Source: DATHGT01 sp035317605 (GTDB lineage Bacteria; Methylomirabilota; Methylomirabilia; Rokubacteriales; CSP1-6). From it: a DNA stretch of 46,615 bases. A model generated the notes under the pieces. It did no database searches. It worked only from the letters and a program-made list of their open reading frames with translations, and had not been told where the DNA came from. The stretch spans positions 1-46,615 of the forward strand of contig DATHGT010000279.1 of NCBI GenBank assembly GCA_035317605.1, read 5' to 3'. Shown here piece by piece: positions 1-8,300 of this stretch (positions within the stretch are counted from its first letter, which is position 1; every line of letters begins with the position of its first letter). A program made the position numbers and the translations under genes.

Positions 1-2105
1 GCGACCACCCAGGGATCGCTCATGAGCGTGGGCGCCGAGACGAGGCGATGCGCGCCGATTCCCGCCGCGGTCAGTGCGCTCACCCATTCCATCGCCGGTC
101 GTTTGGCGAAGCGATCCTGGAGCGCGCTCTCGAGCGCGCGGCCGTTCAGCCCCGCGATGCCGTGGAGGACATCCAGCGCGTCGAGTCGAGCGCGTTGCGA
201 ATCCGCGGCGCCGAGGAAGAACCAGCCGTCGCTCGCGCGGTACAGGCGCTGGAGCGGGCTCCAGCCGAGAGCCTCGGGTCCAGTCGACGCGCTCGGGACC
301 CTCAAGGCGTCCTGGACTCGCGACGCGTTCTGAACTCGGGTGTCGCTCGCGGGGATCAGCGCGGCTTGCAGGACCGTCGCGGCGGCGACGAGTGACGTCT
401 GCACGTGCTGCCCCGTTCCGCCGCGCTGCCGGTGGAAGAGGGCGAGGCCGACCGCGAACGCGCCGAGCAAGCCGGTCGCATAGTCATTGGGCGCGAACGG
501 TTGTGGCCCGGGCGGGCCGGCGTCACCGCCCATCCGCTCGGCCATCCCGGTCGCCGCCTGCGCGTTGGGCTCGTAACCCGGCACGCGCTCCCAGGGTCCG
601 CCATAGCCCGCGAAGCTCACCGAGCCGTACACCACGTCCGGGCGGCGTGTCTTCACCTGCTCGTATCCGATGCCGAGCCGTTCCGCCACGCCGAGCCGGA
701 AGTTCTGCATGACGACGTCGGCGCCCTCGATGAGCCGCCAGAGCACGTCGCCTCCCTCGGGCGTCTTGAGGTCGACGAGCATCGTGCGCTTGCCGCGGTT
801 CACGTCGGTGTGATAGCGATGCACCTGCCAGCGATAGCCGGCGCCTTCCTCGCGCGGATTGTTGACCTTCACGACGTCGGCGCCGAACTCGGCGAGCGTG
901 CGGGTGGCGGTCGGCCCCGCGAGCACCTGGGTGAGATCCACCACGCGGATGCCCTCGAGCGCGGCGTTCAGACGCGCCGTCGTTTCCGTGTGCGCGCGAG
1001 CGGAGAGCGCGCCGTCCTGCCCTCCACCTGACCGCCACGTGCCGCCCGACGAGTCGCCGGACCGAGGCCGAACCGCGCCGGGCGTACCCGTCAGCCCCAC
1101 GGCCAATCCGGGCTGGGTCACGGGGCCGAGATCGGGGTCGACGACGTCGGCGACGATCGCCGCGCTTGTCGCGTGGTCGGTGGCGAGCCACTCGGCCGTC
1201 GTGCGGATCAGGGTGAGCGGAACGTCGGCCCGGCGCCCGATCTCCTCCCATTCGGCGGCGGGCCGGCTCCGGAACAGCTCGGCCAGCTCGGCCTGCTGGC
1301 GCTCGCGGAGCGCGGTGCCGCGCGCGAGCGGGCCGGGGCGCTCGCGTTGCACGTAACCCTTCGCGATCCAGTCCGACGCTCCGACCGTGGCCACGAAGCG
1401 TTCGAGGAAGCGAAACGTCGCCAGGCTGAGCCTGATCCATCGACCGTCGGCGCAGGGAAAGATGCCGGCCCACGGATCGTCCGGCCGCCCGCCCTCGGGC
1501 TTGCCGTTCACGAGCAGACCGGTGGACCCGATGGCGAGGAACGTGGCGTCGAACAGCGGCACCTCGATCCGTTGGCCGAGACCATCGCGCTCGCGAGCGA
1601 TCAGCGCCATGACGATCGAGACCGCGGCGGCGATCGCCCCGAACGTGGACGAGATGGGGACCGACGTGAAGCGCGCGTCGCCGGCCTGGAAATAGACGCC
1701 GGTGGCCGCGCCGAGCACGCCTTCCCACGCCGGCACCGGCGCGCGCGGGTCGTCTGATGCGAAGCCAGGCAGTGAGCAGTAGATGAGCCGCGGGTTGCGC
1801 TCGGTCGCCTCGCGCGCACCGACGCCGAGGCGATCCATCACGCCCGGCCGGAAATTCTCGACGACCACGTCGGCGGAGTCGATCAGTCGCCGGGCGTGGT
1901 CGCGATCGTGGTCAGCCGCGAGATCGAGGGCGACGCGCCTCTTGCCTCGATTGAACGTGGCGTTGGCCGGCGTCTTCCACCGCGGCCCGCCGGGCGGGTC
2001 GACGTGAATGACCTCGGCGCCCTGATCGCCGAGCAGCATCGCGGCCAACGGGCCGGCGATCCACTGGCCGAAGTCGACCACTCGCACACCGTCGAGCGCC
2101 CCCAC
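1..2105 (-). CDS. Tandem-fused family III CoA transferase (CaiB/BaiF), 3' end outside window
   Basis: About 701 residues are visible and no stop is reached before the left edge. The GTG start at 2105 is chosen because GAAGGAGG lies five bases upstream. Two complete CaiB/BaiF folds follow each other. The first begins GVRVVDFGQWIAGPLAAMLL and has the family signature GLGQRIEVPLFDA, whose D186 fits the catalytic aspartate that carries the acyl anhydride in formyl-CoA transferase. A Gly/Ser/Arg-rich linker around residue 350-380 leads to the second fold, GIRVVDLTQVLAGP. There the same site reads GQHVQTSLVAA, with A574 where the aspartate should be. CoA transferases of this family move CoA between carboxylic acids in the cytoplasm; the substrate cannot be told here. 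Family III enzymes work as interlocked dimers, so a fused pair with one active half is plausible. The family call is secure and the half-active model is inference. Confidence 0.88.
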   Translation of the reverse strand, partial: MGALDGVRVVDFGQWIAGPLAAMLLGDQGAEVIHVDPPGGPRWKTPANATFNRGKRRVALDLAADHDRDHARRLIDSADVVVENFRPGVMDRLGVGAREATERNPRLIYCSLPGFASDDPRAPVPAWEGVLGAATGVYFQAGDARFTSVPISSTFGAIAAAVSIVMALIARERDGLGQRIEVPLFDATFLAIGSTGLLVNGKPEGGRPDDPWAGIFPCADGRWIRLSLATFRFLERFVATVGASDWIAKGYVQRERPGPLARGTALRERQQAELAELFRSRPAAEWEEIGRRADVPLTLIRTTAEWLATDHATSAAIVADVVDPDLGPVTQPGLAVGLTGTPGAVRPRSGDSSGGTWRSGGGQDGALSARAHTETTARLNAALEGIRVVDLTQVLAGPTATRTLAEFGADVVKVNNPREEGAGYRWQVHRYHTDVNRGKRTMLVDLKTPEGGDVLWRLIEGADVVMQNFRLGVAERLGIGYEQVKTRRPDVVYGSVSFAGYGGPWERVPGYEPNAQAATGMAERMGGDAGPPGPQPFAPNDYATGLLGAFAVGLALFHRQRGGTGQHVQTSLVAAATVLQAALIPASDTRVQNASRVQDALRVPSASTGPEALGWSPLQRLYRASDGWFFLGAADSQRARLDALDVLHGIAGLNGRALESALQDRFAKRPAMEWVSALTAAGIGAHRLVSAPTLMSDPWVV

Positions 2106-2183
2106 GCGTGCCTCCTTCGAAGGTCGAGACTGACTCCCGCGCGAAGCGTGACGGTTGTCGGTCAAGAAATCAAGCGAAGTCGA

Positions 2184-2216
2184 ATCGGCTGAACCGATCG
2201 TATGCTGTGAAAGCAT
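2184..2216. promoter_or_regulatory. Two adjacent 5-5-5 inverted repeats
   Basis: ATCGG-ctgaa-CCGAT (2184-2198) and ATGCT-gtgaa-AGCAT (2202-2216) are both perfect five-base arms with five-base spacers. They sit just upstream of an extended -10 element. They look like a pair of operator sites or short hairpins in the divergent region between the CoA transferase and the EgtB-like gene. The regulator is unknown. Confidence 0.35.
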
Positions 2217-2223
2217 CGGCATT

Positions 2224-2232
2224 TGGTATACT
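2224..2232 (+). promoter_or_regulatory. Extended -10 promoter element for the EgtB-like gene
   Basis: TGGTATACT matches an extended -10 (TGn plus TATACT) and lies 22 bases before the ATG at 2254. No good -35 hexamer is visible, as is usual for extended -10 promoters. Transcription would start near 2239, leaving a short leader with GAAGG at 2241-2245 as the ribosome binding site. Confidence 0.45.
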
Positions 2233-2253
2233 CAGACACCGAAGGCCGACGCG

Positions 2254-3558
2254 ATGATCGACCTCTTCTCACGGGGACTCACGACGACGGACGCCCTGAT
2301 CGACGCGCTGCTGGATGCGCGGCGCGTCGAGCTCGAGCTGCTCGACGGTCTCAGCGACGATCAGATGCTGGGGACGCGGGCGCACTTTCTGGAGCCGCCG
2401 ATCTGGGAGATGGGGCACGTCGGCTGGTTCCAGGAGTACTGGATCGAGCGCCACCTCGACGGCGACGAGCCGCTGGGGAAGGGGTTCGACGGGATCTATG
2501 ATTCCTTCAACGTCTCCTATGCCCGCCGCTGGGACCACCGCTACCCGTCGCGGCGGCAGACCCTCGACTACGTCACCGAGATCCTCCAGCGCAGCCTGGC
2601 CCGGCTGAAGATGGGGACGCCCACCGCGGACGAGGCGTACTTCTACACGCTGGCCGCGCAGCACGAGGACATGCACGCCGAGAACCTCACGCTGATCCTC
2701 CAGACCCTCGGCTACCCGCGACCGGCCCTCGTCCGCGCCCGCCCGGCCGCGCCACCGGTGGCCGCCGAGCTGCCGCCCGACGTCGCCGTCCCCGGCGGCA
2801 CCTTCGCGCTGGGCGCCGCTCCGGATGAGCCGTTCGTGTTCGACAACGAAAAGTGGGCCCATCCCGTCGAGGTGGCGCCGTTCCGCATCGCTGCCACCCC
2901 CGTGACCAACGGCGAGTTCCGGGCCTTCGTGGAGGACGACGGCTATCGGCGGCGCGAGTTGTGGGGACGTCGAGGCTGGGACTGGCGCCGCCGCGAGCGG
3001 GCCGAGGGGCCGATCTTCTGGGTGCGCGACGGCGAAGGACGATGGTACGAGCGGCGCTTCGAGGCGGTGACGGCCCTCGATCCCTGGCACCCGGTCGTCC
3101 ACGTCAACTGGTACGAAGCGCAGGCCTACTGCCGGTGGGCTGGCCGCAGGCTCCCGACCGAAGCCGAATGGGAGATGGCGGCGACGCTCGATCCCGCGAC
3201 CGGACGCAAGCGGCGGTTTCCCTGGGGCGACGAGCCGCCCACCTCGCAGCTCGCGAACCTCGACTTCCGCGCGGGCGGCACCGCCGACGTGCGCGCGTTC
3301 AGCGCGGGCGACAGTCCCCTCGGCTGCCGCCAGATGATCGGCAACGTGTGGGAGTGGGTGGAGGACACCTTCGAGCCTTATCCCGGGTTCGTCTGCGATC
3401 CCTATCGCGAGTACTCGCAGCCGTACTTCGGTCAGAAGAAAGTCCTGCGCGGGGGCTGCTGGGCGACCCGATCGCGGTTGATCCGCAGCACGTGGCGGAA
3501 CTTCTACATGCGCCATCGCCGCAACATCTTCGCCGGCTTCCGAACGGTGGCGCCCTGA
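2254..3558 (+). CDS. egtB: EgtB-like non-heme iron sulfoxide synthase (DinB_2 plus formylglycine-generating-enzyme fold)
   Basis: This 434-residue protein has the EgtB layout: an N-terminal DinB_2 helical domain (about 1-160) and a C-terminal FGE-sulfatase/C-type-lectin-like domain (about 170-434). H55 (EMGHVGWF) and the pair H137/H141 (AAQHEDMHAE) match in spacing the three iron-binding histidines known in EgtB. The C-terminal part carries VPGGTFALG, GNVWEWVEDTF and LRGGCW. EgtB joins cysteine or gamma-glutamylcysteine to hercynine with oxygen to form the C-S bond of ergothioneine. No EgtD-type methyltransferase is nearby, so a related sulfur- or selenium-inserting role (OvoA- or SenA-like) is possible. 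The ATG at 2254 is chosen for the GAAGG and extended -10 upstream; a TTG at 2155 would add 33 unlikely residues. Confidence 0.85.
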   Translation: MIDLFSRGLTTTDALIDALLDARRVELELLDGLSDDQMLGTRAHFLEPPIWEMGHVGWFQEYWIERHLDGDEPLGKGFDGIYDSFNVSYARRWDHRYPSRRQTLDYVTEILQRSLARLKMGTPTADEAYFYTLAAQHEDMHAENLTLILQTLGYPRPALVRARPAAPPVAAELPPDVAVPGGTFALGAAPDEPFVFDNEKWAHPVEVAPFRIAATPVTNGEFRAFVEDDGYRRRELWGRRGWDWRRRERAEGPIFWVRDGEGRWYERRFEAVTALDPWHPVVHVNWYEAQAYCRWAGRRLPTEAEWEMAATLDPATGRKRRFPWGDEPPTSQLANLDFRAGGTADVRAFSAGDSPLGCRQMIGNVWEWVEDTFEPYPGFVCDPYREYSQPYFGQKKVLRGGCWATRSRLIRSTWRNFYMRHRRNIFAGFRTVAP

Positions 3559-3610
3559 GCTGACGTCGCGACCGAGCGCCGCGCAAGGTGCGCATGGTAC
3601 CGTCTACGCC

Positions 3611-4465
3611 GTGACGACCTGGACTTCCGGCGCCAGCCGGCCCGAGCAGGACGGGCTCCAGTACCACATCCGCTGTCGACCCGGTGACGTCGCCCGCTAC
3701 GTGCTGCTGCCCGGCGATCCCGCGCGGGTGGCCCTCATCGCCGAACGCTGGGCGGCCGGTCGCGAGATCGCCGCGGAGCGCGAGCACGTCACCTTCACGG
3801 GCACGCTGCGCGACGGCGGACCGATCTCCGCATGCTCGACCGGCGCGGGCGGACCCTCCACGGCCAGCGCGCTCGAGGAGCTGATCGCCATCGGCGCCGA
3901 CACGTTCGTCCGGGTGGGCACCTGCGGCGCCATCCAGCGTGACATCGAGTGCGGCGACGTGGTCATTCACACCGGCGCCGTGCGCCTGGACGGGACGAGC
4001 CCGCAGTACGTGCGCATGGAGTATCCGGCCGCCGCTCACCATCTGGTCGTGCTCGCGCTGGTCCAGGCCGCCGAGCGGCTCGGCGTGCGCTATCACCTGG
4101 GCGTGTCCGCGTCCACCGCCGCCTTCTACACGGGACAGGGCCGGCCCGGCTGGAGCGCGTACACGCAGAGCTTCATCGAACAGGTCGTGCCCGATCTCCA
4201 GCGCGCCGGCGTGCTGACCTTCGAGATGGAAGCGGCCACGATCTTCACGATGCTCGGGCTCTACGGGCTGCGGGGCGGCAGCGTGTGCGCGGTGGCCGCC
4301 AACCGGGTGACCGACACCATGTCGAAGGAAGGCGTCGAGACCGCCATCGACGTGGCCAATCACGCCGTGCGCATTCTCCAGAGCTGGGACGCGGAGACGG
4401 CGGCGCGCGGCAAGTCCACGTGGTACCCGGAGCTGAGCGGCTCCGCGACCGATCGGCTGACCTGA
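3611..4465 (+). CDS. Uridine phosphorylase-like nucleoside phosphorylase
   Basis: A 284-residue PNP/UDP family protein with a GTG start. Near the N terminus VLLPGDPARV is the usual phosphate-binding loop. STGAGGPSTASALEEL matches the uridine phosphorylase signature, VRVGTCGAI follows, and FEMEAATIFTM is the ribose-binding Met-Glu region. The enzyme would cleave uridine or another nucleoside with phosphate to base plus ribose-1-phosphate in the cytoplasm. The next gene, a binding protein of an ABC importer, starts 20 bases downstream, and two further nucleoside enzymes and another phosphorylase close the same run. This supports nucleoside salvage. The base preference (uridine or another) is not certain from sequence. 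Confidence 0.85.
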   Translation: MTTWTSGASRPEQDGLQYHIRCRPGDVARYVLLPGDPARVALIAERWAAGREIAAEREHVTFTGTLRDGGPISACSTGAGGPSTASALEELIAIGADTFVRVGTCGAIQRDIECGDVVIHTGAVRLDGTSPQYVRMEYPAAAHHLVVLALVQAAERLGVRYHLGVSASTAAFYTGQGRPGWSAYTQSFIEQVVPDLQRAGVLTFEMEAATIFTMLGLYGLRGGSVCAVAANRVTDTMSKEGVETAIDVANHAVRILQSWDAETAARGKSTWYPELSGSATDRLT

Positions 4466-4485
4466 CCATCGCCGGGGAGGACACC

Positions 4486-5484
4486 ATGGATTCGATCTCT
4501 CGTCGCGCGTTCATCGGTCGGGCCGGCGTGGTGACGCTGGCCCTCGGAGGCGCCGTCCCGCGGACGGCCCACGCGGCGGCCGTGAACATGCGTCTGGGCT
4601 GGCTGGCCAACGCCCAGTACGCGGGCGACTTCGTGGCCCTCGACAAAGGCTGGTTCAAGGAGCGCGGGATCGAGCTGAAGATCGATCCCGGCGGGCCGAG
4701 CATCGATCCCATCTCGCTGACCGCGGGCGGCTCCAGCACGATCGGCAACGTGGCTTCCATCGCCGCCATGCTCCTGGCTCGCTCCAACGGCCTGCCCGTG
4801 AAGGCCTTCGCCACCGCGCTCCAGCGTCACCCGTTCGCCTTCATCACCCTCGACAAGCGCATCAACTCGCCGAAGGACTTCGTCGGCAAGAAGATCGGCA
4901 TCCAGGCTACCGCGCGCCCGCTCATCAACGCGGTCATCGCCAAGTACCAGCTCCCGCGCGAGCAGGTGCAGGTGCAGGTGATCGGCTCGGACACGCTGCC
5001 GCTCAAGACGGGCCAGGTCGACGTGATCACGGGCTGGGTCATCGACGCGCCGCAGATGGCCGCGGTCGGTCCCGAGGCCAAGGCGCTGCTGCTGTGGGAC
5101 ATGGGCATCCGGCTCTACGCGTTCACGTATTTCACCACCGACGAGGTGCTGAAGACGCGCTCGGACATGCTGGCCGATTTCCTCGGCGCGAGCGCCAAGG
5201 GATGGGACTGGGCCGCCGATCATCCCGAAGAGGCCGTCGACATCGTGCTCAAGTACGCGCGCGACCTCAAGCGCGACCTCGAGATCTCCACGTGGAAGCG
5301 GCAGACGCCGTTCCTCTGGTCCGACAAGACGAAGGAGCTGGGCTGGGGCTGGATGGAAGCACAGATCTGGGACGACGCGATCAAGGTCTACGCCGACCTC
5401 GGACTGCTGAAGACACCGGTCACCTCGAAGGACACGATGACGCAGGACATCCTGAAGCGTGTCGACGGCCGGCCCAAGCGCTAG
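4486..5484 (+). CDS. ABC transporter substrate-binding protein, NMT1/THI5-like
   Basis: A 332-residue periplasmic binding protein. The N terminus SRRAFIGRAGVVTLALGGA followed by a cleavable AHA site looks like a twin-arginine (Tat) signal peptide. The mature part has NMT1/THI5/SsuA features: LGWLANAQYAGDFVALDKGWFKERGI, then GNVASIAAMLLARSNGLPVKAFA and SPKDFVGKKIGIQ. Proteins of this fold bind pyrimidine precursors, sulfonates, riboflavin or nucleobase-like compounds. The start at 4486 has GGGGAGG six bases before it. The ATPase gene overlaps its 3' end by 26 bases and the permease follows, giving a complete importer. Its place among nucleoside enzymes suggests a nucleoside or nucleobase ligand; this is inference. 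Confidence 0.87.
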   Translation: MDSISRRAFIGRAGVVTLALGGAVPRTAHAAAVNMRLGWLANAQYAGDFVALDKGWFKERGIELKIDPGGPSIDPISLTAGGSSTIGNVASIAAMLLARSNGLPVKAFATALQRHPFAFITLDKRINSPKDFVGKKIGIQATARPLINAVIAKYQLPREQVQVQVIGSDTLPLKTGQVDVITGWVIDAPQMAAVGPEAKALLLWDMGIRLYAFTYFTTDEVLKTRSDMLADFLGASAKGWDWAADHPEEAVDIVLKYARDLKRDLEISTWKRQTPFLWSDKTKELGWGWMEAQIWDDAIKVYADLGLLKTPVTSKDTMTQDILKRVDGRPKR

Positions 5485-6256
5485 CGGCGCCGGCATTCTC
5501 GTGGAGGACGTCGCGATGACGTTCTCCACGCCTTCCGGTCCGGTGAAGGCTCTCGCCGGTGCCACCCTCGCGATTCAGCCGCGCGAGTTCGTCTCTCTCC
5601 TCGGCCCGTCGGGTTGCGGCAAGTCGACGCTGCTGCGATTGGTGGCCGACATCCTGGTGCCGACCGAAGGACGAATCGAGGTCGGCGGCGAGTCGCCCGG
5701 CGTGGCGCGCCGCCGGCGGGTGTTCGGGTTCGTGTTTCAGGACTCGACGCTGCTGCCGTGGCGGAGCACGCTTCAGAACGTGTTGCTGCCGCTCGAGATC
5801 GGCGGGTCCGCGCGCCGCGGGCGAGCCGACGCGCTCCAGCTGCTCGAGCTGGTGGGGCTGCGCGGGTTCGAGGCGGCGCATCCCTGGCAGCTCTCGGGCG
5901 GGATGCGGCAGCGCGTGGCCATCGCGCGGGCGCTGATCACCCGGCCGCAAGTCTTGCTCATGGACGAGCCGTTCGGCGCGCTCGACGAGATCACCCGCGA
6001 GCACATGAATCAGGAGCTGCTGCGGATCTGGCAGGCCACGGGGACGACGATCCTGTTCGTCACGCATAGCTCTCCCGAGGCGGTGTTCCTCTCCGACCGG
6101 GTGCTGGTGCTGGGAGCCCGGCCGGGGCGGGTGAAGCTCGAGCTGCCGATCGAGCTGGAGCGCCCGCGCGATCCCGCGGTGAAGGAGACGGTCGAGTTCG
6201 CCCGTTACACCGCCGCGCTGCGCCGGGCGCTGGCGGGGGAGACGACGCCGGAGTGA
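5459..6256 (+). CDS. ABC transporter ATP-binding protein (nitrate/sulfonate/NMT1-type importer)
   Basis: A 265-residue ATPase with Walker A GPSGCGKST (residues 49-57), Q-loop FVFQDSTLLPWRS, ABC signature LSGGMRQR (145-152), Walker B plus D-loop LLMDEPFGALD (166-176) and the switch histidine in FVTHSSPEAV. It is closest in style to the SsuB/TauB/ThiZ importers. The GTG start at 5459 overlaps the binding-protein gene by 26 bases; a later start is possible because the first 13 residues are unconserved in character. It energises uptake with the permease that begins in its stop codon. Confidence 0.88.
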   Translation: MSTAGPSASGAGILVEDVAMTFSTPSGPVKALAGATLAIQPREFVSLLGPSGCGKSTLLRLVADILVPTEGRIEVGGESPGVARRRRVFGFVFQDSTLLPWRSTLQNVLLPLEIGGSARRGRADALQLLELVGLRGFEAAHPWQLSGGMRQRVAIARALITRPQVLLMDEPFGALDEITREHMNQELLRIWQATGTTILFVTHSSPEAVFLSDRVLVLGARPGRVKLELPIELERPRDPAVKETVEFARYTAALRRALAGETTPE

Positions 6257-7011
6257 TGGTCCGCCGCTACGCGATGTCGGCGGCCGGCATCCTCGCCATC
6301 CTGCTCGCCTGGGAGCTGTACATCCGCGTCTTCAAGGTGCCGCACTATCTCGTCCCCGCGCCGTCGGTCATCGGGCGAACCCTGGTCGAGGAATGGCCGA
6401 CGATCCGTCGCAACGTGGGACGCACGCTGGTCGAGGCCGTGGGCGGCTTCGTGCTCGGCAACGGGGTCGCGGTCGGCCTGGCCATCGTGTTCGTTCACAG
6501 CCCGGCCATGCAGCGCGTCTTCTATCCGGTGGCCGTGGCCATCCGCACCGTGCCCATCATCGCGATCGCGCCCATTCTGGTCCTGCTGCTCGGCAACGGC
6601 TACGCGCCCAAGGTCGTCATCGCCGCGCTGATCTCGTTCTTTCCGACCCTCGTCAACATGGTGCGCGGCCTCGAAGCGGTGGAGCCCTCGGCCCTCGAGC
6701 TGATGCGCGTGCTCTCGGCCAACCGCCGGCAGATCTTCTTCAAGCTGCGGCTGCCCTCCTCGCTGCCCTTCCTCTTCTCGGCCCTCAAGATCGCCACCGC
6801 GTCGTGCGTGATCGGCGCCATCGTCGCCGAGTGGGTGGGCGCCGACACCGGCCTCGGCTATCTCATCATCGTGGCCACCTTCGAGTTCCGCACCGGCCTG
6901 CTCTACGCGACCACCGCGGTGGGCTCGTTCCTGGCCCTCGGGTTCTTCCTGGCCGTGGTGATCCTCGAGAAAGCCGTGGTCCGCTGGAAGCCCGCGACGC
7001 TCCCGCCGTGA
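6256..7011 (+). CDS. ABC transporter permease (BPD_transp_1, SsuC/TauC type)
   Basis: A 251-residue inner-membrane protein of about six hydrophobic segments. LVPAPSVIGRTLVEEW near the N terminus and the EAA loop region around ALELMRVLSANRRQIFFKLRLPSSLPFLFSALKIA are typical of SsuC/TauC/ThiX permeases. ATG at 6256 overlaps the ATPase stop as TGATG, a translational coupling arrangement. The 3' end overlaps the amidohydrolase start as GTGA. It forms the membrane channel of the importer encoded by 4486-7011. Confidence 0.88.
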   Translation: MVRRYAMSAAGILAILLAWELYIRVFKVPHYLVPAPSVIGRTLVEEWPTIRRNVGRTLVEAVGGFVLGNGVAVGLAIVFVHSPAMQRVFYPVAVAIRTVPIIAIAPILVLLLGNGYAPKVVIAALISFFPTLVNMVRGLEAVEPSALELMRVLSANRRQIFFKLRLPSSLPFLFSALKIATASCVIGAIVAEWVGADTGLGYLIIVATFEFRTGLLYATTAVGSFLALGFFLAVVILEKAVVRWKPATLPP

Positions 7012-8300
7012 GTCCGATCGTGCTGCTCGCCGATCAGGTCGTCACGCTCGACGCGACGGCGACGATCTACGCGCCCGGCGCGGTCACCATCGAGGGCGCG
7101 GAGATCCGCGCGGTCGGGCCGCCGCCCGAGCGCCCGACCGGCCAGATCGTCGACCTCCGCGGCTCGGTCCTGCTCCCCGGCCTCGTCAACACCCACACGC
7201 ATTCACCGATGTGGGTCTTCCGCGGCCTCACCGAAGACGTGCCGCGCGGCGAATGGCTGACGGGCCGATTGCTTCCGCTGGAGCGGCGCCTCGGTCCGGA
7301 CGATCTGCGATGCAGTGCGATGGCGGGCTGTCTCGAGCTGCTCCAGAACGGGGTGACGACGATCGCGGATCGCTACGGTCACATGGACGCGGTGGCGAGC
7401 GCGGTGGAGGCGAGCGGTCTGCGCGCGGTGGTCGGCCATTCGCTGTTCGATCGCACCGCGGACGCTGATCTCGCGGCGTCCGAGCGGCTCATCGAGCGCT
7501 TCGGAACCGATCCCGCTCGCTCTCGCGTCTGGGCCGGCCTCGCCCCGCACGCGACCGACACGTGCGGCGCCGACCTGCTGGGCCGGGTCAGGCGGCTGGC
7601 CGATCGCAGCGGCGCGCGCGTGTTCATCCACGTGGCCCAGTCGGAAGAGGAGGTCGCGACCGTGATCGCGCGCGGCGCCGCCGGCTGCGCGAGCTATCTC
7701 GATGCCCTCGGCCTGCTCGCGCCGGACGTCGTCGCCGCTCACGGCACCTACCTGACTGACGGCGAAGCCGACCTCCTCGGGCGGCGCGGCACGGCGGTCG
7801 CGCACTGCCCGTCGAGCAACGCCAAGCTCGAGGGGCGCATCGCCCCCATCGCGCGCATGCGGCGGGCTGGCGCCGTCGTCGGGCTCGGCACCGACGCCGC
7901 GTGCTGCAACAACGGCATGGACCTGTTCGAGGAGATGAAGGTCGCCGCGCTCCTCAACAAGGTCGCGGCCGACGACCCCGCCGCGTTCCCGGCCCTCGAC
8001 GTGCTTCGCATGGCGACGTCCGAGGCCGCCCGCGTCCTCGGCATCGACCACCTCGTCGGGTCGCTCGAGCCGGGCAAACGCGCCGACATCATCGCGGTGC
8101 GCACGCGGAGCCCGCGTCTGCAGCCCTGGCTCGATCCCATCGCCAATCTCGTCTACGCCGCGCGTGGCTCCGACGTGGCCGCGGTCTTCGTCGACGGCCG
8201 TCAATTGGTGCGGAACGGCCGGCCGGTGTATCTCGACCCCGACCGCATTCTCGCCGATGCGGCGCAGGCCGGGGGACAGCTTGCCGATGTCCGGCGCTGA
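7008..8300 (+). CDS. Amidohydrolase, MtaD/SAH-deaminase-like (TRZ/ATZ family)
   Basis: A 430-residue metal-dependent hydrolase starting at a GTG that overlaps the permease stop. The metal-binding HxH is H63/H65 (LVNTHTHSPM). FIHVAQSEEEV provides the next histidine, AAHGTYLTDGEADLL and VAHCPSSNAKL follow, and GTDAACCNNGMDLFEEMK carries the last catalytic aspartate. Length and motifs fit 5'-methylthioadenosine/S-adenosylhomocysteine deaminases and related chlorohydrolase-like deaminases, which turn the adenine moiety into hypoxanthine. Adenosine deaminase follows with a 14-base overlap and an MTA-phosphorylase-like gene comes next, which favours an adenosine-type nucleoside as substrate. Other aminohydrolase substrates (guanine, triazines) cannot be excluded. 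Confidence 0.82.
   Translation: MSPIVLLADQVVTLDATATIYAPGAVTIEGAEIRAVGPPPERPTGQIVDLRGSVLLPGLVNTHTHSPMWVFRGLTEDVPRGEWLTGRLLPLERRLGPDDLRCSAMAGCLELLQNGVTTIADRYGHMDAVASAVEASGLRAVVGHSLFDRTADADLAASERLIERFGTDPARSRVWAGLAPHATDTCGADLLGRVRRLADRSGARVFIHVAQSEEEVATVIARGAAGCASYLDALGLLAPDVVAAHGTYLTDGEADLLGRRGTAVAHCPSSNAKLEGRIAPIARMRRAGAVVGLGTDAACCNNGMDLFEEMKVAALLNKVAADDPAAFPALDVLRMATSEAARVLGIDHLVGSLEPGKRADIIAVRTRSPRLQPWLDPIANLVYAARGSDVAAVFVDGRQLVRNGRPVYLDPDRILADAAQAGGQLADVRR

Noticed and set aside
523..1728. Long Arg-rich minus-strand frame inside the CoA transferase
   Set aside because: A GC-driven shadow; the overlapping frame has clear CaiB/BaiF motifs throughout.
2155..2253. Longer TTG start for the EgtB-like protein
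   Set aside because: It has no ribosome binding site and spans the promoter and inverted repeats; ATG 2254 fits the fold.
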